Assembly: GCF_016862515.1 (NCBI RefSeq)
Contig: NZ_BONC01000020.1
Location: 1 to 64,000 of the forward strand
Direction of reading: 5' to 3'
Source of the DNA: Asanoa iriomotensis
GTDB lineage: Bacteria; Actinomycetota; Actinomycetes; Mycobacteriales; Micromonosporaceae
DNA: 64,000 nt
The notes under the pieces were generated by a model that worked only from the letters and a program-made list of their open reading frames with translations, did not search any database and had not been told where the DNA came from. Position numbers and translations under genes: made by a program. This document shows positions 42,993 through 52,088 of the stretch, piece after piece. How positions within the stretch are numbered: position 1 is the stretch's first letter; every line of letters begins with the position of its first letter.

Positions 42993-44432
42993 TCAGCTGG
43001 TGGCGACCGGCGTGATGTTGTTGTTGGAGCGGAACACGTTGTCCGGGTCGTATTTCGCCTTGATCGACGCGAGCCGCCGCAGGTTGGCGCCGAAGGCGCT
43101 GGACACCGCCACGTCCGCCGGCTCGTCGGACCGGCCCGTGAAGTTCAGGTAGACGCCGTCGTCGCCGAACTGGGCAGAAAGGCGGAACGTCTCGCGTACC
43201 CACGCGATGTTGGCCTCGTTGTCGGCCGGATCGGTCCAGTTGCCGTCGATCGAGAGCAGGAACGGCGACGAACGCTGCGCGAAGGCGGTCGCGTCCGGTG
43301 GCACCGCGGCGATCGCCCCGCCCATGTGGAACAGGTTGACCAGCGTGACCGGGCTGGGCCGGGCGGCCGCCCGCGCCGCGACGAAGTCGATCGCCTCGTC
43401 GCTCAGGGACGACAGATAACGCGACTTCCAGTACGCCTGCAGCGTGTTGCGCGGGAAGAACGCGTCGAAACCCTGCTGCACCGCGATGTACGGCATCGGC
43501 TGGGACATGTCCAGCAGCGGCGTGCCCAACTCCCGCAGCGGCGCGAGGATGTCCATGCCGGTGGCGGCATCGCCCGAGTAGACGCCGCCCACCACGATGC
43601 AGGCCCGGTTGTGCACCGCCGGAGGCAACTCCGGGTCGGCCGGCATCGTGATCGTCAGGCAGCTCGCGGTGACCTCGTCGGGCGCGACCGCGACGTAGTT
43701 GCGCCAACCGCGCAGCACGTCGGCGGCCTCCTCGACCGGATAGAAGGTGCCGGCGAACGCCACCGTCGGCCCGACCTCCTCCAGCGCGAAGGTGAACCAG
43801 GTGACCACCCCGAAGTTGCCGCCGCCGCCGCGCAGCGCCCACAACAGGTCGGTGTTCTCGGTCGACGACGCGACCCGCACCTGGCCGTCCGCACCGACCA
43901 CCTCGGCCGCCACGAGATGGTCGCAGGACAGCCCGTACTTCCGGCGCAGCCAGCCGTAGCCACCACCGAGCGTGAGCCCGGCGACCCCGGTGTCCGAGAC
44001 GACACCTCCCGGCACGGCCAACCCGTACGCCTGGGTCTCCCGGTCGACGTCGGCCCACACGGCACCGCCCTGCACCCGGGCCAGCCGGGCGGCCGGATCC
44101 ACCTGCACGGCGTGCATCGGCGCCAGGTCGATCAACATGCAACTGTCCGACGCGGACAGCCCGGCGATCGAGTGCCCGCCGCCGCGCACCGAGACGACCA
44201 GGCCGTTGTCGCGCGCGAAGGTGACCGCGTCGCGCACGTCGGCCGTGCCGAAACAGCTGATCACCAGCGCCGGGTCGCCGGGGTGCATCGCATTGAACAC
44301 TTCGCGGATTCCGTCGAAGCCGGGATCGTCGGGCGCCAGCACCGGGCAGTGCACCCGCTCCCGCAGTTCCTCGATGACCTCATCCGTCAGCGTGGTCAGG
44401 CCGCCTTGCACGGTCGTCGCGGTGATCGACAT
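42993..44432 (-). CDS. FAD-binding oxidoreductase, berberine-bridge/6-hydroxynicotine-oxidase type
   Basis: 479 residues. The PCMH-type FAD domain has SVRGGGHSIAGLSASD, where the His is the usual 8-alpha-histidyl FAD site. VAGLTLGGGYGWLRRKYG has no Cys at the place of the second covalent bond in bicovalent enzymes. WALRGGGGNFGVVTWFTF is also present. The C-terminal BBE motif KAKYDPDNVFRSNNNI is intact. No Sec signal. Such enzymes oxidise sugars, alkaloids or polyketides using O2. The substrate is unknown. Confidence 0.93.
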   Translation of the reverse strand: MSITATTVQGGLTTLTDEVIEELRERVHCPVLAPDDPGFDGIREVFNAMHPGDPALVISCFGTADVRDAVTFARDNGLVVSVRGGGHSIAGLSASDSCMLIDLAPMHAVQVDPAARLARVQGGAVWADVDRETQAYGLAVPGGVVSDTGVAGLTLGGGYGWLRRKYGLSCDHLVAAEVVGADGQVRVASSTENTDLLWALRGGGGNFGVVTWFTFALEEVGPTVAFAGTFYPVEEAADVLRGWRNYVAVAPDEVTASCLTITMPADPELPPAVHNRACIVVGGVYSGDAATGMDILAPLRELGTPLLDMSQPMPYIAVQQGFDAFFPRNTLQAYWKSRYLSSLSDEAIDFVAARAAARPSPVTLVNLFHMGGAIAAVPPDATAFAQRSSPFLLSIDGNWTDPADNEANIAWVRETFRLSAQFGDDGVYLNFTGRSDEPADVAVSSAFGANLRRLASIKAKYDPDNVFRSNNNITPVATS

Positions 44433-44491
44433 AACGCAACACCCCCGAACCCGAATATTCTACGCATATCCGGTACGCGCACGAGGGCGAT

Positions 44492-45172
44492 TCAGGCCGA
44501 CCGCCGCGGTGGTTGCTGACTGCGCACCGCCGCGTAGATCAGCCATCCGGCCAGGTTGAGCAGCTCGAGCCGCTGCCAGACCGCCTCCTCCACGCCGGTG
44601 TCGGTGCGCAGCAGCTCGACCAGCAGCCCCAGGTTGATCGCCACGGCGCCGACGGTGAGACCGGCCGCCCAGGTGCGGTCCGTGCTGCCGTCCCGGGACG
44701 CCGCCCAGAACGCGGCGATCGAACCGAGGCCGCCGATCACCGCGAGCCCCGAGGTGATCGTGTGCGGGTCCGACACCGCGCTGAGCACCCCGCCGGCGAG
44801 CGGAGCCGCGCAACCCGGGTCGATCGACGGTGCGCAGGGCAGCGCTGTCAGGCTCCCGTCGCAGATCGTCGCCACGCCGAACAGCGCCGCGAACAGCCAG
44901 GCCGCCCGCTCGGCTCGGCCGAGCCGGCGCCACCGCCGCCGGTCCCGCCGGCCGCCGAGCAGCATCCGGGCGGAGCCGAACACCACCAGCCCGCCCGCGA
45001 CCACGTCGCCGAACCGGAACAGGTTGTGCCAGGGCTGGTCGGACGCCGCCAGGTCGCTGGCCAACCCCGTGGTCAGGCCCAGCTCGGGGTTGAGCCACGG
45101 CGCGAGCAGCCACGAGCTGTAGGTCACCGCCGAGAGCCCGAAGGCGGCGGCCGGCCAGCGGGGCGGCCTCAC
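44492..45172 (-). CDS. DUF998-like multi-span membrane protein, cotranslated with lysX
   Basis: 226 residues from GTG at 45172, whose GTGA overlaps the lysX stop. About six hydrophobic segments, for example AAAFGLSAVTYSSWLLAPWL, AAWLFAALFGVATICDGSL, and GLTVGAVAINLGLLVELL. A Cys pair sits in the extracytoplasmic loop ALPCAPSIDPGCAAPL. DUF998-type proteins often accompany lysX. It may help handle the lysyl-phosphatidylglycerol made by LysX; that is inference. Confidence 0.8.
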   Translation of the reverse strand: MRPPRWPAAAFGLSAVTYSSWLLAPWLNPELGLTTGLASDLAASDQPWHNLFRFGDVVAGGLVVFGSARMLLGGRRDRRRWRRLGRAERAAWLFAALFGVATICDGSLTALPCAPSIDPGCAAPLAGGVLSAVSDPHTITSGLAVIGGLGSIAAFWAASRDGSTDRTWAAGLTVGAVAINLGLLVELLRTDTGVEEAVWQRLELLNLAGWLIYAAVRSQQPPRRSA

Positions 45173-48100
45173 GACGCCGCGCGGACGAGCGGGAACGGCA
45201 GCGTCTCGCGGATCGACCGGCCGGTCAGCAGCATCACGAGCCGGTCGACGCCGATGCCGAGGCCACCGGTCGGCGGCATCGCGTACTCCAGCGCCTGCAG
45301 GAAGTCCTCGTCGAGCTCCATGGCCTCCGGGTCGCCGCCGGCCGCCAGCAGCGACTGCTCGGTGAGCCGGCGGCGCTGCTCGACGGGGTCGATCAGCTCC
45401 GAGTACGCGGTGCCCAGCTCGAAGCCGAAACCGACCAGGTCCCAGCGCTCGGCCAGCCGCCCGTCGTGCCGGTTCTGCCTGGTCAGCGGCGACACCTCGG
45501 TCGGGAAGTCCTTGTAGAACGTCGGCAGGTCGGTCTTGGACTCGACCAGGTGCTCGTAGAGCTCCAGCAGCACGGCACCGCGACCCCACTTCGGGTCGTA
45601 CGCGATCTCCGCCTTGTCGCAGTAGCGGCGCAGCGTGGCCACGTCGGTGTCCGCGTCGACCACCTCGCCGAGCGCGGTGGACACCGCCTCGTTGACCGTG
45701 CGCACCGGCCAGTCCCCCGAGATGTCCACCTCCTCGTCGGTGCCCGGCCGGCGCGCCACCGCCTGCCCGTACGCGGCGATCGCGGCTTCCTGGATCAGCT
45801 CCCGGGTCAACCGCAGCATGGTGTCGTAGTCCCCGTAGGCCTGGTAGGCCTCCAGCACCGTGAACTCCGGGTTGTGGCTGTAGTCGGCGCCCTCGTTGCG
45901 GAACGTCCGGCCCAGCTCGAAGACCCGCTCCACCCCGCCGACCGCGAGCCGCTTGAGATACAGCTCCGGCGCGATCCGGAGATACAGCTTCAGGTCGTAC
46001 GCGTTGATGTGTGTCGTGAAGGGTTTGGCGTTGGCGCCGCCGTGGATCCGCTGGAGGATCGGCGTCTCGACCTCGAGGAAGCGGCGGCCGACCAGCGACT
46101 CGCGCAGCGCGAAGATGGCGTTGCCGCGCGCCCGCAACAGGTCCCGCGCCCGCTTGTTGGTCACCAGGTCGAGGTAGCGCTGCCGCACCCGCGCCTCCGG
46201 GTCGGCCAGGCCGCGGTGCTTGTCCGGCAGCGGCCGCAGGCACTTGGCGTTGAGCTGCCAGGAGGTCGCCTCGACGGTCAGCTCGCCGGTCCGGGTGGTG
46301 ATCACCTCGCCGGTCACGCCGACGTGGTCGCCGATGTCGATCGTGTCGTCCCAGCCGTCCACCGACTTCCGGCCGGTGAGCATGACCTGGAGGTCGCCGC
46401 TCCAGTCGCGGATCGTCGCGAACAGGATGCCGCCGTGGTCGCGCATCAGCATGACCCGGCCCGCCACGCCGACCTTGTCGCCGCTGCGGGTGTCCGGCGC
46501 CAGCTCTCGGTGGGCGGCGGCCACCTCGGCGCAGGTGTCGGTCCGGGGATAGTTCACCGGGTACGGGTCGATGCCCGACCCGATCAACCGCTCGCGCTTG
46601 GCCAGCCGCACCCGCATCTGCTCGGGTGCCTTGTGGTCGACCTCGCCCGGACCGGGCGGCGCTTCGGCGGCTTCGATCGCCTCGGCCTCCCGTGCCCGCA
46701 CGGCCGCGTCCGGCGGCAACGTGTCTAGCTGGTCGCCGCTGGTGCCCGGCAGGGCGAGGAAGCCCTCGGCGATCGCCGACGACAGGCCGACCCGGACCAG
46801 CTCGCGGCGCTCGCCGAAGCACAGGAAGCGCGGCTGCCAGACCGGGTGGTACTTGGCGTTGGACCGGTAGAGCGACTCGAGCTGCCACCACCGGGAGAAG
46901 AACAGCAGCAGCTTGCGCCACGCCCGCAGGATCGGGCCCGCGCCGATCCGGGCGCCTTCCTCGAACACCGCCCGGAACACGGCGAAGTTGAGCGACACGC
47001 GGTCCACGCCGAGCCGGGGTGCGCCCTCCATGAGCTCGGAGACCATGAACTCCATCGCGCCGTTCTCGGCGTCGGGTGCGCGCCGCATCAGGTCCAGCGA
47101 GAGGCCGTGCGTCCCCCACGGGCTGAACGAGATCATCGCCTTGACCTCGTTGTGCTTGTCGACCGCCTCGACCAGCACGCAACGGGCGTCCGCCGGGTCG
47201 CCGAGCCGGCCCAGTGCCATCGAGAAGCCGCGCTCGCTCTCCGTGTCGCGCCAGGCCGTGGCCAGATGCGCCAGCTCCTTCATCTCCGCCTCGGGGATGT
47301 CGGAGTGCCGGCGGACGGTGGCCGTGTAGCCGGCGCGCTCGACCCGGTTGACCGCCTGGCGCACCGGACGCATGTCGCGGCCGTCCAGGGTGTACTCGCG
47401 GGTCAGCAGGATCGCCTCGTCACCGAGGTGGATCACCTTGAGACCGGTGCGGGCGTACGCGATGGCGCCCTCCTCGCTGGCGCCCATCACCGCCGGCGTC
47501 CAGGCGTAGTAGCGGGCCTGTGCCAGCCAGGCGTCGATCGCCGGTCCCCAGGCCTCGGGGTCGCCGACCGGGTCGCCACTGGCCAGGCTCACCCCGTTGA
47601 CCACCCGGTAGGTGACGGCCGACTTGCCGGTCGGCGAGAAGATCGCGGACTTGTCGCGCCGGGTGGCGAAGTAGCCGAGGGAGTCGCGGTCGCCGTACTT
47701 GGCCAGCAGGGTGCGTATCTGCCGCTCGTCGCCGGCGTGCAGCTCGGCGTTGCGGCGCTGGGAACGCAGCAGCGTGGCCATGGCGGCGAACACGGCTACC
47801 GCGCCGAACAGGCCGAGGACGAAGCTGACCCAGCCGGGCGCGGCGCCGATCCGGGTGATGTCGAAGGAGAAGCCGCCGCCGAGCACCCGCTCGGTCGCGT
47901 ACGCGGCCTGGTTGGCCGTGCCCTCCAGGCTGCCGGGGAACGCCGCGACCAGGCTGAGCCCGAGCCCGACGCCGACCGCCAGCGTGCCGACGAAGACCGC
48001 CAGCGCCCGGCGCACGCTGCCCTTGGCCACGTGCGCGTAGAACTCGCCGCGGAACAGGATCAGCAGGGCCAGCGCGACCACCGAGACGCCGAGGCCGCTC

Positions 48101-48531
48101 CACAGCAGCGCGAGGTCGCCGGTGCCCTGGTAGAGGTGGTTGCCCGCGTCGTCGACCAGCTCGGCGTCCGGCACGAACGAGACGATGATCCCGATGATCG
48201 TGTTGATCAGCACGCTCAGCCCGAAGTAGACGGTGAGCAGCCACCAGGCGACCCGTTTGCGGCGCAACGTCGCGGTCGCGAGCACGGCGAGGAACACGGC
48301 GTAAGCGACGTTGGCCGGCGCCGGGATGATCGCCGCGTCGATGGTCTCCCGGACGGCCTGGATGTCGGACCGGAAGATACGGGCGATCGCGGACACGAAC
48401 GAGATGATCGCGACGATCCACATGACCGTCCCGAAGATGCGCGGAATCTGCCGGCCCCAGTGCAGCCCCGGCGGGCGGGCTATCGGCCGCGCGGCGGCGG
48501 TCTCGGCGACCTCGTCGACTGTCATAGCCAC
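45169..48531 (-). CDS. lysX: Bifunctional lysylphosphatidylglycerol synthetase / lysyl-tRNA synthetase LysX
   Basis: 1120 residues from GTG at 48531 with GGGAGG 7 nt upstream. N-terminal part (about 30-280): seven or so membrane helices. A DUF2156-type lysyltransferase domain (about 290-610) includes YTATVRRHSDIPEAE and MISFSPWGTHGLSLDLMRR. The C-terminal class II LysRS (about 630-1120) has the OB fold, HNPEFTVLEAYQAYGDYD and GLGIGVDRLVMLLTG, the motif 3 with the ATP-binding Arg-region. It charges tRNA with lysine and transfers it to phosphatidylglycerol, reducing envelope negative charge and protecting against cationic peptides. Length is close to the mycobacterial LysX (1172). Followed by a coupled membrane protein. 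Confidence 0.96.
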   Translation of the reverse strand: MAMTVDEVAETAAARPIARPPGLHWGRQIPRIFGTVMWIVAIISFVSAIARIFRSDIQAVRETIDAAIIPAPANVAYAVFLAVLATATLRRKRVAWWLLTVYFGLSVLINTIIGIIVSFVPDAELVDDAGNHLYQGTGDLALLWSGLGVSVVALALLILFRGEFYAHVAKGSVRRALAVFVGTLAVGVGLGLSLVAAFPGSLEGTANQAAYATERVLGGGFSFDITRIGAAPGWVSFVLGLFGAVAVFAAMATLLRSQRRNAELHAGDERQIRTLLAKYGDRDSLGYFATRRDKSAIFSPTGKSAVTYRVVNGVSLASGDPVGDPEAWGPAIDAWLAQARYYAWTPAVMGASEEGAIAYARTGLKVIHLGDEAILLTREYTLDGRDMRPVRQAVNRVERAGYTATVRRHSDIPEAEMKELAHLATAWRDTESERGFSMALGRLGDPADARCVLVEAVDKHNEVKAMISFSPWGTHGLSLDLMRRAPDAENGAMEFMVSELMEGAPRLGVDRVSLNFAVFRAVFEEGARIGAGPILRAWRKLLLFFSRWWQLESLYRSNAKYHPVWQPRFLCFGERRELVRVGLSSAIAEGFLALPGTSGDQLDTLPPDAAVRAREAEAIEAAEAPPGPGEVDHKAPEQMRVRLAKRERLIGSGIDPYPVNYPRTDTCAEVAAAHRELAPDTRSGDKVGVAGRVMLMRDHGGILFATIRDWSGDLQVMLTGRKSVDGWDDTIDIGDHVGVTGEVITTRTGELTVEATSWQLNAKCLRPLPDKHRGLADPEARVRQRYLDLVTNKRARDLLRARGNAIFALRESLVGRRFLEVETPILQRIHGGANAKPFTTHINAYDLKLYLRIAPELYLKRLAVGGVERVFELGRTFRNEGADYSHNPEFTVLEAYQAYGDYDTMLRLTRELIQEAAIAAYGQAVARRPGTDEEVDISGDWPVRTVNEAVSTALGEVVDADTDVATLRRYCDKAEIAYDPKWGRGAVLLELYEHLVESKTDLPTFYKDFPTEVSPLTRQNRHDGRLAERWDLVGFGFELGTAYSELIDPVEQRRRLTEQSLLAAGGDPEAMELDEDFLQALEYAMPPTGGLGIGVDRLVMLLTGRSIRETLPFPLVRAAS

Positions 48532-48604
48532 GGCGCGACCTCCCGGTGCCTCTACCAGGCCGCAGGGATAGCGGCAGATCCCAACTTCGACCATAGGCAG
48601 CTAC

Positions 48605-48619
48605 CTAGAATGATTCTCA
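48605..48619. promoter_or_regulatory. Candidate Fur-family (Zur/Fur-like) box between lysX and membrane gene
   Basis: AGAATGATTCT (48607-48617) is an inverted repeat with one central base, inside CTAGAATGATTCTCA. This resembles the 15-bp TGAAAATGATTTTCA type sites of Zur/Fur proteins, with 11 of 15 positions alike by eye. It lies in the divergent lysX intergenic region. Confidence 0.35.
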
Positions 48620-48659
48620 TAAAACGGACTTAAAAGACGGCGAGGGGGTGGGTACGCCG

Positions 48660-49469
48660 ATGGTGGACTGGTTCAACCGCACGATCGTCGATACGGGGCG
48701 CCTGCCCCTGTTCTGCTTCTTCGCGGGCTTCATCGTCACGTTCGCGTTCATCCGGTTCTCCGTGCGGATGATCCGGGCGAACGTCAAGTGGTGGCCCGGC
48801 AACGTCAGCCCGGGCGGGCAGCACATTCACCACGTGGTGTTCGGGGTGATCTTCATGATCATCGCGGGTGTCACGGGCTTCGCGCTGAACACCGACAACA
48901 CGGCCGCCAACGCCGTGTTCGCCGGCATATTCGGGCTGGGCGCGGCCCTCGTACTCGACGAGTTCTCGCTGATCCTGCACCTGGACGACGTCTACTGGTC
49001 CGAGAAGGGGCGCACCTCGATCGACGCGGTGTTCATCGCGATCGCGTTCACCGGGTTGCTGCTGCTCGGCGTGCGGCCGATCGGCGTCGACAACATCACC
49101 TCGGCGCGCACCGCCGGCGAGTCCACGATCACCGCCTGGGTGGTCGGCTCGGTCGTCCTCGTGGTCAACTTCCTGCTCGCCGGCATCACGCTGATCAAGG
49201 GCAAGATCTGGACCGGCCTGATCGGGCTGTTCATCCCGATCCTCATCCTGGTCGGCGCCATCCGGCTGGCCCGGCCGCACTCCCCCTGGGCGCGCTGGCG
49301 CTACCGGAGCGACAAACCGCGCGCCAAACGCAAGATGGACCGCGCGATCGTGCGGGAGAGACGGGTCCGCATGCCGATGATCGCGGGGAAGGACTGGCTG
49401 CAGAACATGATCGCCGGCCGGCCCGACGGGCCGGCGTCAGGGGATCGCACGGACGTGACGTCCTCCTGA
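48660..49469 (+). CDS. Multi-span membrane protein with HIHH motif, unknown function
   Basis: 269 residues from ATG at 48660, with a G-rich site upstream (a GTG 12 nt earlier is an alternative). About seven helices. The conserved-looking polar motifs PGGQHIHHVVFGVIFMI and LDEFSLILHLDDVYWSEKGR contain several His, Asp and Glu residues that could bind metal or lipid headgroups. A basic C-terminal tail (RYRSDKPRAKRKMDRAIVRERR) lies in the cytosol. I do not recognise a named function. It is divergent from lysX and upstream of the GCS2 gene. Confidence 0.82.
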   Translation: MVDWFNRTIVDTGRLPLFCFFAGFIVTFAFIRFSVRMIRANVKWWPGNVSPGGQHIHHVVFGVIFMIIAGVTGFALNTDNTAANAVFAGIFGLGAALVLDEFSLILHLDDVYWSEKGRTSIDAVFIAIAFTGLLLLGVRPIGVDNITSARTAGESTITAWVVGSVVLVVNFLLAGITLIKGKIWTGLIGLFIPILILVGAIRLARPHSPWARWRYRSDKPRAKRKMDRAIVRERRVRMPMIAGKDWLQNMIAGRPDGPASGDRTDVTSS

Positions 49470-49514
49470 TCACGGCAGGCTTCGCCTAACGGAAGGCTGG
49501 GTAACGATGGGCGC

Positions 49515-50660
49515 ATGTCGGACGTGGTGGCAGATGCCGCACCTGAGCGGGACGTTGACCGCGCGTTGCTGACCGTCGGCGTCGAGGAGGAGTTCCTCCT
49601 GGTCGACCCGGCGACCGGCATGGCCGCCGAGGCGGTCGACGCCGTGCTCACCGAGGTCCCGCCGGAGCTGCGCGGGCAGGTGCAGCACGAGTTCCTCACC
49701 AGCCAGATCGAGATCGGCAGCCCGCCGGGCCTGCAGTTGGAGGCGCTCGCGCACTCGCTGGGCCTGCTGCGCTCCGGCCTGTCGGGTGCGGCCGAGCGGG
49801 CGGGCTTCCAACTGCTCGCGGTCGGCACCGGGCCATCGGGGCCGGACGGTGACCAGAGCCCGCGGATCTTCGACAACCCGCGGTTCCACCGGATGATCGA
49901 GCGGTACGGCAACATCTCGCCCGGCCCCGGCTACAACGGGATGCACGTGCACGTCGGCATCCCGGGGCCGGAGATCGGCGTCGAGGTGCTCAACCACATC
50001 CGCCCCTGGCTGCCGGTGCTGCACGCGGCGACCACGAACTCACCGTTCTACAACGGACGCGACACGGGCTACGCGAGCTGGCGCTCGGTGCTCTGGAACC
50101 GCTGGCCCCCGGTCGGGCCGACGCCGTGGCTGGAGTCGCACGCCCACTACGTCTCGCTGGTCGACGAGCTGATCGACACCGGCATGCTGCTCGACGAGGG
50201 GATGCTCTACTGGTACGCCCGGCTCTCCGCGCACCTGCCGACGGTCGAGGTCCGGATCGGCGACGTGTGCCTGACGATCGACGACACGATCCTGGTGGCC
50301 GCGCTGATCCGCGGTCTGGTCGCCGCCGCCATCGAGGACATCGAGGCCGGCCGCCCGGCGCTGCCGATCGAGCACCACGTGCTGGTCGCCGCACACTGGC
50401 GGGCCGCGCACGACGGGCTCGAAGGCATGGCCTGCGACCTGTTCGACGGCGGCACCCACCCGGCCTGGCAACTGGTCCGCCGCCTCTTCGACCGGGTCGG
50501 CCCGCACCTGGAGCGGCACGGCGACCTGGAGACCGTGAGCTACCTTCTGGGACGGTTGCACACACACGGCACCGGCGCCGCCCGGCAGCGCTCGGTCTTC
50601 ACCCGTACCGGAGAGATGAGCCAGGTGATCGACTACCTCGCGGTGCAGACCCGTGGCTGA
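49515..50660 (+). CDS. Carboxylate-amine ligase / glutamate--cysteine ligase type 2 (YbdK-like)
   Basis: 381 residues. GCS2 family signatures: TVGVEEEFLLVDP, HEFLTSQIEIGSPP, and GYNGMHVHVGIPG with metal/ATP-site His. Characterised YbdK proteins show weak gamma-glutamylcysteine synthetase activity; actinobacteria use mycothiol instead of glutathione, so the true substrate may differ. The next gene, a CoA-disulfide-reductase-like enzyme, starts 8 nt inside it, suggesting a thiol-related or redox function shared by both. Confidence 0.9.
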   Translation: MSDVVADAAPERDVDRALLTVGVEEEFLLVDPATGMAAEAVDAVLTEVPPELRGQVQHEFLTSQIEIGSPPGLQLEALAHSLGLLRSGLSGAAERAGFQLLAVGTGPSGPDGDQSPRIFDNPRFHRMIERYGNISPGPGYNGMHVHVGIPGPEIGVEVLNHIRPWLPVLHAATTNSPFYNGRDTGYASWRSVLWNRWPPVGPTPWLESHAHYVSLVDELIDTGMLLDEGMLYWYARLSAHLPTVEVRIGDVCLTIDDTILVAALIRGLVAAAIEDIEAGRPALPIEHHVLVAAHWRAAHDGLEGMACDLFDGGTHPAWQLVRRLFDRVGPHLERHGDLETVSYLLGRLHTHGTGAARQRSVFTRTGEMSQVIDYLAVQTRG

Positions 50661-52029
50661 ACGCCTCGTCGTGATCGGCGGCGACGCGGCCGGCATGTCC
50701 GCCGCCTCCCAGGCCCGGCGGCGCCGCCCCGCCGAGGAGCTGTCCATCGTGGCGTTCGAGCGTGGCCGGTTCACGTCCTACTCCGCCTGCGGCATCCCGT
50801 ACTGGGTCGGCGGGCTGGTCGACGACCGGGACGACCTGATCGCCCGGCCGCCCGAGGTGTTCCGCGACGACTACGAGATCGACGTGCGCACCCGGCACGA
50901 GGTGGTCGACATCGACCTCGACCGGCGCGAGGTGGTCGCCGTGGCGCTCGACGAGGGCCGCCGCGAGGTCCGCGAGCCGTTCGACCAACTCGTGTACGCG
51001 ACCGGCGCCGTGCCCGTGCAGCCGCCCTGGGCGACCTCGGGCGTCACCGGCGTGTTCGGGGTGCAGACCCTCGACGACGGTGACGCGCTGCACGCCTGGC
51101 TCGACCGCGACCCCGCGCCGAAGCGCGCGGTGGTGGTCGGCGGTGGCTACATCGGTGTCGAGATGGCCGAGGCGATGGTCAACCGCGGGCTGGCGGTGAC
51201 GCTGGTCGAGCGCGGGCCGCAGCCGATGTCGACGGTCGACCCCGACATGGGCGCGCTGGTCACCGACCGGCTCAGCGGCCTGGGCATCGACGTGCGCACC
51301 GGGCTCGCGGTCACCGGGCTCGACCACCGCGACGGGGTGGTCGCCGCGGTGGTCACGGACTCCGAGCCGATCCCGGCGGACATCGTCGTGCTCGGCCTCG
51401 GCATCAAGCCCAACACCACGCTGGCCCGGACCGCCCGGCTGCCGCTGGGTCCGACCGGCGGCGTCCGGGTCGACCTGCGGATGCGGGTGGTCGGCCTGCC
51501 CGGAGTCTGGGCCGCCGGTGACTGCGTCGAGTCGGTGCACCGGGTCTCCGGCCAGCCGGTGCACATCCCGCTCGGCACGCACGCCAACAAGCAGGGCCGG
51601 GTCGCGGGCATCAACATCGGCGGCGGGTACGCGACCTTCCCCGGCGTGATCGGCACCGCGGTGACCCGGGTGTGCGACCTCGAGGTGGCCCGCACCGGGC
51701 TGCTCTCGACCGAGGCCGACGCCGCCGGCTTCTCCTTCGTCACCGCCACGGTGGAGTCCACGAACCGCGCCGGCTACTTTCCCGGCGCCGACTTCATGAC
51801 GATCAAGCTGCTGGCCGAGCGGGGCACGGGCCGGCTGCTCGGGGCGCAGATCGTCGGGAAGTCCGAGGCGGCGAAGCGGATCGACGCGCTCGCGGTGGCA
51901 CTGTGGAACAACATGACCGTCGAGGAGATGGTCGGGCTCGACCTCGGGTACGCACCTCCGTACGCGCCGGTCTGGGATCCGGTCCTGATCGCGGCCCGGA
52001 AGGCGGTCGACGCCCTCGGGGTGAAGTGA
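50653..52029 (+). CDS. FAD-dependent pyridine nucleotide-disulfide oxidoreductase, CoA-disulfide reductase-like
   Basis: 458 residues from GTG overlapping the GCS2 gene. N-terminal FAD motif VVIGGDAAGMSAASQARRR. The single redox Cys is in YSACGIPYWVGG, as in CoA-disulfide reductases and NADH oxidases. The NAD motif is VVVGGGYIGVEMAEAM, and a C-terminal dimerisation domain follows (FMTIKLLAERGTGRLLGAQIVG). It would reduce a disulfide, persulfide or polysulfide with NAD(P)H. No rhodanese domain is fused. Confidence 0.92.
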   Translation: MAERLVVIGGDAAGMSAASQARRRRPAEELSIVAFERGRFTSYSACGIPYWVGGLVDDRDDLIARPPEVFRDDYEIDVRTRHEVVDIDLDRREVVAVALDEGRREVREPFDQLVYATGAVPVQPPWATSGVTGVFGVQTLDDGDALHAWLDRDPAPKRAVVVGGGYIGVEMAEAMVNRGLAVTLVERGPQPMSTVDPDMGALVTDRLSGLGIDVRTGLAVTGLDHRDGVVAAVVTDSEPIPADIVVLGLGIKPNTTLARTARLPLGPTGGVRVDLRMRVVGLPGVWAAGDCVESVHRVSGQPVHIPLGTHANKQGRVAGINIGGGYATFPGVIGTAVTRVCDLEVARTGLLSTEADAAGFSFVTATVESTNRAGYFPGADFMTIKLLAERGTGRLLGAQIVGKSEAAKRIDALAVALWNNMTVEEMVGLDLGYAPPYAPVWDPVLIAARKAVDALGVK

Positions 52030-52088
52030 GGCATGGATCTCGGCCACTTTGGGTAAGCCGCCTCGCGTAGCCCTTATGGAGGTGTGCT

